A stretch of DNA of 44,021 bases from Gammaproteobacteria bacterium (lineage in GTDB: Bacteria; Pseudomonadota; Gammaproteobacteria; Thiohalobacterales; Thiohalobacteraceae). Both the position numbers and the translations under genes were made by a program. The notes beneath the pieces are model-generated. The model made no database searches and was not told the origin of the DNA. It saw only the letters and a program-made list of their open reading frames with translations. Below, in pieces: positions 38,478 through 44,021 of this stretch; position 1 is the stretch's first letter; each line of letters opens with the position of its first letter. Where the stretch lies: the NCBI GenBank assembly GCA_019911805.1, contig JAIOJV010000075.1, positions 1 to 44,021 on the forward strand, given 5' to 3'.

Positions 38478-39815
38478 TCAGTCCGCTGCACCTTCCGCCA
38501 GCAGGTCCCCCAAGGTCAACGCGCCGAAGCTGTCGGTGCGGGCATGATCGGCGCGTTCAATGACGGCATCCACGGCCGGCAGCGGCATCAACCGGTCCTT
38601 GCTGAGAAAACGACTCTCGTCCGCGGCCCGCACGTCCTCGATGAGATCGGCGACGCGAATGGTGGCGATGTCGCGCGCCGGCATATAGGTCACGGGTTCG
38701 CTGTTGAGCTCGACCAGATAGCCCTGCTCCATCAGGTTGTCGATCAGGCGCTGCAGTGGCGCGATGGGCATACCCAGATGCCGGGCCAGCACCTCGGCGC
38801 CCCAGGCTGGCCGGTCACGGCGGTGGTGGTCGGCGATCAGATACATCAGTGTCAGACTCAGTCGTTCCTTCAGCCGATTGCTCAGCGTCAGCCGCACGCG
38901 CGTCTGTACCAAGTACTGCGGGTGCTGTACGTAGAAGGCGATCTGCGCACCGAGCAGCAGCACCAGCCAGTTGATGTACAACCAGATCAGCAGCAGCACC
39001 AGGATGGCGAAGCTGGAATAGATGGCGGCGTACCGGGTCGACGAGGCGATGAAGACGGCGAACGCCCAGCCGGTACTCTGCCACAGTATGCCGGCGACCA
39101 GCCCCCCCACCAGCGCCGCACCCAGCCTGACCCGGGTGTTGGGGATGAACACATAGATGAACGTGAAGGCGGCGACCACCAGCAGGTAGGGTGCCAGCCG
39201 CGAGGACTCCAGGATCAGCGTGCCCAGCGGCTCGATCTCCAGCAGCCGCAGCACGAGCGTGTTGTTCATCACCGTGGCCGTGATGCCGATGGCGGTGAAG
39301 ATCAGCACCGGCCCGACCAGAATGACGCTGAGATAGTTGCTGAAGCGCTGCCCGATGCTGCGCAGGCGCTCGATGCGCCAGACATAGTTGAATGACGCCT
39401 CGATCTTCTGCAGCAGCGACAGCACGGTGTAGATCAGCAGTGCCAGACCGACGCTGCCGAGCACCCCGACCTTCATATTGGCGACGAACTCGATGACATG
39501 GCCGGCGACCTCCGTACCCTTCGGCCCCAGCGGCTCCATGAAGCGGTACAGCAGTGGCTCCAGCTGGTTGTAGACGCCAAAACCCTTGAGTACGGAAAAG
39601 CTGAATGCCAGCAGGGGCACCACCGACAGCAGGGTGGTGTACACCATGCTCATGGCGCGCAGGTTGAGATCGCCGGCAGCGACGTCACGCGCCAGCACGT
39701 AGAGCATGCGCAACGCCCGCACCACCAGGCGGCGGGGCCATGGCAGGCTGCGTAACTCGCCATCCCAGACGAATCCCATGATGGCGTCGCGTGTCGTTGC
39801 CAAGAAGTTGGTCAT
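38478..39815 (-). CDS. YihY/BrkB-family inner-membrane protein with C-terminal winged-helix-like domain
   Basis: Polytopic membrane protein of 445 residues. Six hydrophobic segments lie in the first 300 residues, with family motifs RAMSMVYTTLLSVVPLLAFS, GLALLIYTVLSLLQKIEASFN and LLIWLYINWLVLLLGAQIAF. The C-terminal 150 residues (EVLARHLGMPIAPLQRLIDN, then LMEQGYLVEL) look like a winged helix seen in the longer members of the family. The function is unproven; members were once called RNase BN, which is now rejected. Confidence 0.88.
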   Translation of the reverse strand: MTNFLATTRDAIMGFVWDGELRSLPWPRRLVVRALRMLYVLARDVAAGDLNLRAMSMVYTTLLSVVPLLAFSFSVLKGFGVYNQLEPLLYRFMEPLGPKGTEVAGHVIEFVANMKVGVLGSVGLALLIYTVLSLLQKIEASFNYVWRIERLRSIGQRFSNYLSVILVGPVLIFTAIGITATVMNNTLVLRLLEIEPLGTLILESSRLAPYLLVVAAFTFIYVFIPNTRVRLGAALVGGLVAGILWQSTGWAFAVFIASSTRYAAIYSSFAILVLLLIWLYINWLVLLLGAQIAFYVQHPQYLVQTRVRLTLSNRLKERLSLTLMYLIADHHRRDRPAWGAEVLARHLGMPIAPLQRLIDNLMEQGYLVELNSEPVTYMPARDIATIRVADLIEDVRAADESRFLSKDRLMPLPAVDAVIERADHARTDSFGALTLGDLLAEGAAD

Positions 39816-39902
39816 GCCCCGGATTCTCTCATCGCTTGCCTTTGCCTGCCGGCATCACTATAAAGCAATCAGTCAGAAAACAACCATTCCGCGCCCCGCC
39901 GC

Positions 39903-40640
39903 ATGCCGCCATCCACCCGCTCACCGCAGATCGACCGCTTCGACTTCCAGCCGGGCCGTATCCTGGCGCGCAAGTACGAGGTCATCTCGCACCTGGGGCG
40001 CGGCTGGGAGGGCGAGGTCTACCTGGTCCGCGAGCGCGCCACCGGCATCGACCGCGCGGCCAAGTTCTTTTTCCCGCACCGCAATCCGCGCGACCGCACC
40101 GCGACCTTCTACGCCTGCAAGCTGCACAAACTGCGCCACTGCCCGATCGTCATCCAGTACCACACCCAGGAGACCATTCTCTACCGGGGCACACCGATCA
40201 GTTTTCTGGTCTCGGATTTCGTCGAGGGCGACCTGCTCAGTGAATTTTTACACAAGCAGCCCGGCAAGCGCCTGAGCCCCTTCCAGGCTCTGCATCTGCT
40301 GCACGCCCTGGCGTCGGGCATCGAATGCATTCACCAGTTGCACGAATACCACGGCGACCTGCATGCCGAGAACATCATCATCCGCCGCCACGGCATCGGC
40401 TTCGACCTGAAGCTCCTGGACCTGTTCCACTGGGGCAAGCCGAAGAAGGAGAACATCCATGACGACGTCGTGGATCTGGTCCGTATCGTCTACGACGCCA
40501 TCGGCGGCAAGCGGCACTATGCCCGCCAGCCGCCGCAGATCAAGGCCATCTGCTGTGGGCTGAAGCGTGGCCTGATCCTCAAGAAGTTCCGCAGCGCAAG
40601 TCAGCTGAAGGAGTATCTGGAAAACATCACATGGGATTGA
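39903..40640 (+). CDS. Protein kinase-like protein paired with a PP2C phosphatase
   Basis: Eukaryotic-like kinase fold of 245 residues. The Gly loop is HLGRGWEGEVYLV (about 30-42), the ATP lysine is Lys54 (RAAKFFF), the catalytic loop is HGDLHAEN (150-157; Asp152, Asn156), and the metal-binding Asp173 is in LKLLDLFHWG, where DLF stands for DFG. All key polar residues are present, so activity is plausible despite the altered loop. There is no transmembrane or sensor domain. The coding end overlaps the PP2C gene by 10 bases. Confidence 0.82.
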   Translation: MPPSTRSPQIDRFDFQPGRILARKYEVISHLGRGWEGEVYLVRERATGIDRAAKFFFPHRNPRDRTATFYACKLHKLRHCPIVIQYHTQETILYRGTPISFLVSDFVEGDLLSEFLHKQPGKRLSPFQALHLLHALASGIECIHQLHEYHGDLHAENIIIRRHGIGFDLKLLDLFHWGKPKKENIHDDVVDLVRIVYDAIGGKRHYARQPPQIKAICCGLKRGLILKKFRSASQLKEYLENITWD

Positions 40641-41461
40641 AGCCGCCCACCACGCTACAGGACCGTGCGCTGATCATCGCCACCACCGACATGCCGGAGC
40701 CCGCCGTCCTGCGCTTCGCCGGCGGCGAGATCTGCTACTTCACCGCGCGCGCCCCCGACAAGGAGACCCCCAACGAGGATGCCCTCGGCCTGATCCCGTG
40801 GGGCGACAACGCCGGCGTGCTGGTGGTCTGTGACGGACTGGGCGGACAGCCCGCCGGTGCCGACGCGTCCAGCATCGCAGTGCACTGTCTCGCCGACAGC
40901 ATCGCCAGCGCACTGCCCGGCAACGGTGGCCTGCGCGAGGCGATCCTGGACGGTATCGAGAAGGCCAATCACAGCATCACGGGCCTCGCTGTCGGCGCCG
41001 CGACGACGCTCGCGCTGCTGGAGATCCAGGGCGCCCTGGTCCGGCCTTACCACGTCGGCGACTCGATGATCCTGGTCAGCGGCCAGCGCGGTCGCATCAA
41101 GCTGCAGACGGTATCGCACTCCCCCGTCGGCTACGCCGTGGAGGCCGGATTTCTGGACGCACAGGAGGCCATGCACCACGAGGAGCGCCATCTGATCTCC
41201 AACATGATCGGGACGCCCGACATGCGCATCGAGATCGGGACAGCGGTCGCACTCGCCCCGCACGACACCGCACTGCTCGCCAGCGACGGTCTGTTCGACA
41301 ACCTGCACCTGGAGGAGATCGTCGAACGTATGCGCTGCGGACCTATGAATAGAGGGGCGAACGCACTGCGGCTGGATTCGCTCGCACGCATGACCGACAC
41401 CGCGTCGGACATGCCGAGCAAACCGGATGACTTCAGCTTCATCCTCTACCGCCCCACCTGA
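40631..41461 (+). CDS. PP2C-family Ser/Thr protein phosphatase
   Basis: Metal-dependent phosphatase of 276 residues. The metal-binding aspartates are visible in order: NEDALG (Asp50), VVCDGLGGQPAG (Asp68), LLASDGLFDN (about residue 218) and the C-terminal KPDDFSFIL. Other motifs include GAATTLALLEI and HVGDSMILV. The overlap with the kinase gene implies a matched kinase-phosphatase pair on the same substrate. It lacks regulatory domains. A gene for a lysine-rich DNA-binding-like protein follows after 119 bases. Confidence 0.9.
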   Translation: MGLKPPTTLQDRALIIATTDMPEPAVLRFAGGEICYFTARAPDKETPNEDALGLIPWGDNAGVLVVCDGLGGQPAGADASSIAVHCLADSIASALPGNGGLREAILDGIEKANHSITGLAVGAATTLALLEIQGALVRPYHVGDSMILVSGQRGRIKLQTVSHSPVGYAVEAGFLDAQEAMHHEERHLISNMIGTPDMRIEIGTAVALAPHDTALLASDGLFDNLHLEEIVERMRCGPMNRGANALRLDSLARMTDTASDMPSKPDDFSFILYRPT

Positions 41462-41528
41462 GTTACCCTCGAAAGGTCGAGCGAGACATTATTTTGCAGC
41501 CGTATCTTCCGTTTTTCTTTAAAGTTTC

Positions 41529-41534
41529 TATAAT
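41529..41534 (+). promoter_or_regulatory. Candidate -10 box of the histone-like gene
   Basis: Exact TATAAT in an AT-rich patch, 46 bases before the ATG. No clear -35 is seen at 16-18 bp. Confidence 0.4.
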
Positions 41535-41580
41535 CGGTTGCCGTTAGTCTGCGCGAACCATTAACGAGGAGGGTTACCTC

Positions 41581-41952
41581 ATGGCAGTAAAGAAGAAGAC
41601 TGGGAAGAAGAAGACCGCGTCCAAGAAGAAGGTTGCGACCAAGAAAAAGGTCGCCGCCAAGCGTAAGGTCGTCGGTAAGAAGGTCGCCAAGAAGCGCGTC
41701 GCGAAGAAGAAGGCAGCCAAGAAGAAGGTCGCCAAAAAGAAGGTAGCAAAGAAGAAGGTTACCAAGAAGCGCGTCGCCAAGAAGGGCGGAAAGAAGAAGG
41801 TAGCCAAGAAAAAGGCTGCCAAGAAGCGTGTCACCAAGAAGGGTGGCAAGAAAAAGGTAGCCAAAAAGAAGGTCGCTAAAAAGACCGCGAAGAAGAAGAC
41901 TGCGAAGAAAAAGACTGCAAAGAAAAAGACCGCAAAGAAAAAGGCTGCCTGA
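41581..41952 (+). CDS. Lysine-rich histone H1-like repeat protein
   Basis: 123 residues made almost entirely of Lys, Ala, Val, Thr, Gly and Arg in degenerate 5-residue units of the AKKKV/KKKTA type. The end is a near-perfect KKKTA repeat. Very basic low-complexity proteins of this kind (AlgP/Hq1 of Pseudomonas, Hc1-like in other bacteria) bind nucleic acid without sequence specificity. GAGGAGG at 41566-41572 sits ideally before the ATG. The repetitive coding DNA is expected to vary in unit number between strains. A terminator follows. Confidence 0.85.
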   Translation: MAVKKKTGKKKTASKKKVATKKKVAAKRKVVGKKVAKKRVAKKKAAKKKVAKKKVAKKKVTKKRVAKKGGKKKVAKKKAAKKRVTKKGGKKKVAKKKVAKKTAKKKTAKKKTAKKKTAKKKAA

Positions 41953-42019
41953 GAAGTAGACCACTCAAGCCAATAATGAGTGGCTTCCGATAGCCTGCAA
42001 GCCCCCTGTTGATCTCCAC

Positions 42020-42042
42020 GGCCCGCTCTGCGGGCCTTTTTT
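42020..42042 (+). terminator. Rho-independent terminator after the histone-like gene
   Basis: GGCCCGC-tct-GCGGGCC (42020-42036) followed by six T. It ends at the stop codon of the convergent lipoprotein gene (42041). Confidence 0.9.
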
Positions 42043-42559
42043 ATTCAACTGCGTTTATTTCTGCCGTGGTAGTCAGCGACAGCCAGTCGCCGAGCACCTC
42101 GACGAGCCCTGCCGGCGTGATGTGCGCGCGATTGTCGTGGCCGCCACCCATCGTCCAGAGCTCGCAATAGAGCGCATACAGCGGGCGCGCATCCTGGGTG
42201 ACGAAAAAACTGTTCTCGTAGGTCATGACACCGTAGCCCCACTCACCGATGGTGCGACGTCGTTGCGTATGTGTGATGGATTGCGGACCGGGCTCGATGG
42301 TCACCGCCGTATCGAGCGCGTGATCGATCGCGAGCGCGCAATGATGCTCCCACACGGTCAGCTGACGCTCAGTGACCGGTCCACCGTGCTGAAAGTAGAC
42401 GCGGGTCGTGCCGGCGGGGAAGTCGATCGGGCGCTGCACCAGCAACACGCTGTCCGGTGCCGCGAAGGGTACTGGCCGTGGCTGCCAGAAGCCGGCGCAG
42501 CCGGTTGCGGACAGGACCGCCAGCCCCACGAGCAGGCCCTTGAGGCCGCCAGTCTTCAT
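42041..42559 (-). CDS. Hypothetical lipoprotein
   Basis: 172 residues. The signal peptide KGLLVGLAVLSATGC ends with lipobox LSATGC. The mature domain is rich in aromatic residues (WEHHCALAIDHALDTAV, then MTYENSFFVTQDARPLYALY) with two further Cys that could form a disulfide. No family is recognised. The ATG follows CAGG directly, too close for a normal Shine-Dalgarno; the leader and start region match the edge of a repeat element also found before fkpB. It shares the terminator region with the convergent histone-like gene. Confidence 0.7.
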   Translation of the reverse strand: MKTGGLKGLLVGLAVLSATGCAGFWQPRPVPFAAPDSVLLVQRPIDFPAGTTRVYFQHGGPVTERQLTVWEHHCALAIDHALDTAVTIEPGPQSITHTQRRRTIGEWGYGVMTYENSFFVTQDARPLYALYCELWTMGGGHDNRAHITPAGLVEVLGDWLSLTTTAEINAVE

Positions 42560-42724
42560 CCTGAAGAACTCATTTCAGCCCCGGAAGCATACGGAGGACA
42601 CTGAAATGAAACCTCGTCGTGAAGCCCCGGGGCAGCACCTGGCGGGCGCGGGGCGCTGTTGTGCGCAACGTGTGCCCTGCTTGGCGTCTGTCCGTGTGTT
42701 TCCGTGGCCAATGCGGTTTTTGGG
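42560..42724. repeat. Full-length copy of the ~165-bp CACGGAA-type element
   Basis: It occupies nearly the whole gap between the lipoprotein start (42559) and the peptidase stop (42733). One end is GAACTCATTTCA (42566) leading into a palindrome TCATTTCAG / CTGAAATGA (42570-42609) that encloses CCGGAAGCATACGGA. The other end is GTCCGTGTGTTTCCGTGGCC then GCGGTTTTTGGG (to 42724). Read on the minus strand, ends, length and interior (GCCCGCCAGGTGCTG) correspond to 7153-7318 (GCCTGCCAAGTGCTG). Confidence 0.8.
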
Positions 42725-42732
42725 TGCATGTG

Positions 42733-43941
42733 TCATTCCTCATCGCGAGTAAGATGGCGCGCATAGGCGCGCCGGTTCCGCTGCAGCCGGGCGCGTACCA
42801 CACCCCAGGGGTCGTCCCAGCGTAACGGCCGGTCGACCAGCGCGCGGCACAGCGTCAGCAGACCCTGCACATCATCCAGATGGACGAACTCGGGGGCCGG
42901 TCCGCCCGGTCGCGGGCAGTCCGCTCCCCCCTCCAGGCCTTGATTATGGTAGTTGCCGAGCGGCACCGTCAGGCCGATGGTCGGGATGCCGAAGGCCGTC
43001 GCGGCGGTCGCCTCACAGGCACCACCATCCATGATGCGCCGCTGATGCCGCCCCGGCAGCACCTTTCCGGCCAGCTCTGACAATACCTGCATGCCATCGG
43101 CGTCGAACACCGTACGGCGGTCGCCGAGCCGCACCACCGGCCCCTTACCGATCTCGGCACCCGGCAGGGTGCGCGATGCCTCCAGGCTGACAGCGACCAG
43201 CGGTCGCCGGCGGCGCAGCCAGTCGAGCTCGAAGTGCGCGACCGCCCCGACGAAGCCGACCTCCTCGGCGCGCGTCAGCAGGCCGATGAAGGGTGGCCGC
43301 TCGGTCGCGCGGCGCCGGAACAGCGCACGTGCCGTCTGCAGGATGGCGAACACCCCGACGAGGTCGTCGGCAGCCTGAGTGTAGATGCGCGACCCGCTGC
43401 GCCAGACGGGTGCGCGGAAGGCGAAGCCGCCGAACAGACGCCGCGCCTGCGGTACGGCCGCCCGCAAATGCGCGGCGGGCAACCGCACCTCCGCACGCCC
43501 GATGGCATAGCCCTTGGGATGCAGTTCGATGTTACGCAGTTCACCCGTAGCGACATACCCGGCCCCCGCCGACAGCCACACCCGGGCACCAGCGAGATGC
43601 TTCACGGGTGAACCGCCGTGCCAGGCGATCGTGAGCCGTTGTGCGTCCCGCCAGCGCACGCCGTGGAAGCCCGGGTGATCCATATGCGCGATGAACAGAC
43701 GTACCGGCACCTCACTGCGCAGCGCCAACAGTTGTCGGTAGGCGGCCGGGCTCGCGACCCCGACCAGCAGATTGCCATGCGGATCGCGGCAGTGCGGCAC
43801 GCCCCAGGTATCCAGCGCAGCCTCCGCGAAGGCGCGTACCTGCTGTTCGCGGAAGGGTGCGGTGGGGATGGCCAACAGCGCCCGCAGGAATTGCCACTGA
43901 GCTTGGTTCACGTTCGGTCTCTCCGCCAGGTCGTCCGCCAC
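42733..43941 (-). CDS. M42-family-like metallopeptidase (aminopeptidase)
   Basis: Protein of 402 residues with the co-catalytic dimetal peptidase pattern: RLFIAHMDHPGFHGV (first His), TQAADDLVGVFAILQTARAL (bridging Asp), LTRAEEVGFVGA (catalytic Glu pair), VAVSLEAS (Glu) and GNYHNQGLEGG (last His). The PDZ-like domain of M42/M20 peptidases corresponds to residues about 95-170. The substrate is presumably short peptides. The stop is 8 bases from the repeat element. The last 80 bases of the window, upstream of this start, hold no feature I can support. Confidence 0.85.
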   Translation of the reverse strand: MADDLAERPNVNQAQWQFLRALLAIPTAPFREQQVRAFAEAALDTWGVPHCRDPHGNLLVGVASPAAYRQLLALRSEVPVRLFIAHMDHPGFHGVRWRDAQRLTIAWHGGSPVKHLAGARVWLSAGAGYVATGELRNIELHPKGYAIGRAEVRLPAAHLRAAVPQARRLFGGFAFRAPVWRSGSRIYTQAADDLVGVFAILQTARALFRRRATERPPFIGLLTRAEEVGFVGAVAHFELDWLRRRRPLVAVSLEASRTLPGAEIGKGPVVRLGDRRTVFDADGMQVLSELAGKVLPGRHQRRIMDGGACEATAATAFGIPTIGLTVPLGNYHNQGLEGGADCPRPGGPAPEFVHLDDVQGLLTLCRALVDRPLRWDDPWGVVRARLQRNRRAYARHLTRDEE

Positions 43942-44021
43942 ATGCGGCGGCGCGTATCCCCAGGCACCCTATTATAGGGAGAGGGCAGCCCATCCGTCTG
44001 CGACCCAGCCGGGTACACGCC

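Overview
The window is GC-rich chromosomal DNA from a gammaproteobacterium. The order ispB / rplU-rpmA-obgE-proB / rpsT / murJ-ribF-ileS-lspA-fkpB-ispH / type IV minor pilin genes is, from memory, the order around PA4549-PA4569 of Pseudomonas aeruginosa. Here, however, the intergenic gaps are filled with unusual nested repeats. Their translations (HEGHEG-type tails, heptamer-encoded TPHASRL-type runs) are familiar to me as spurious peptides in environmental proteobacterial genomes, possibly sulfur- or methane-oxidising lineages. Genus cannot be fixed from sequence reading alone. Most genes are housekeeping; no phage, integrase, transposase or CRISPR was seen.

Layout. 0.1-7.1 kb: type IV pilus minor-pilin operon on + (FimT/FimU-like pseudopilin, pilV, pilW, pilX, pilY1, pilY2-like, pilE), with stop/start overlaps between the first genes. 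7.5-15.5 kb: minus-strand operon murJ-ribF-ileS-lspA-fkpB-ispH, converging on the pilus genes. 15.6 kb: rpsT on + with a TTG start. 16.4-19.6 kb: rplU-rpmA-obgE-proB on minus. 19.85-20.9 kb: divergent ispB followed by tRNA-Pro(CGG). 21.3-25.2 kb: fbp, a NnrU/ICMT-like membrane protein, rsd/algQ and a YbaK-HDOD fusion. 25.5-31.1 kb: an IscR-like Rrf2 regulator lacking cluster ligands, a spermidine-synthase-like enzyme, a TSUP permease overlapping a RibD_C reductase, a YkgJ-type cysteine-cluster protein, a repeat array, a NUDIX hydrolase and a D-2-hydroxyacid dehydrogenase. 31.1-37.8 kb: HPP membrane protein, yhcB, typA, ABC-F ATPase ybiT, a small conserved protein and a thioredoxin-like protein. 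37.9-44 kb: lipoproteins, YihY/BrkB, a kinase-phosphatase pair, a lysine-rich histone-like protein and an M42-like peptidase.

The most unusual content is non-coding. Several intergenic gaps hold elements made of inverted arms of short tandem units (10-mers around CACGGAA, 9-mers around CACGAAGGA or CGCAAAGGA), in some cases enclosed by an outer layer of heptamer arrays (GTGAGGM / KCCTCAC). One sub-family is a discrete element of about 165 bp, present in two full copies (7153-7318 and 42560-42724) and one internally deleted relic (9278-9325). These elements reach into genes: they supply the stop codons of fkpB, proB and ribF, and the leader and start-codon region of fkpB and of a lipoprotein gene. 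Separately, 29218-29541 holds five 42-bp direct repeats, each with a perfect small hairpin, enclosed in 31-bp inverted arms. At 23094-23173 a perfect 22-bp inverted repeat contains the stop codons of both convergent genes.
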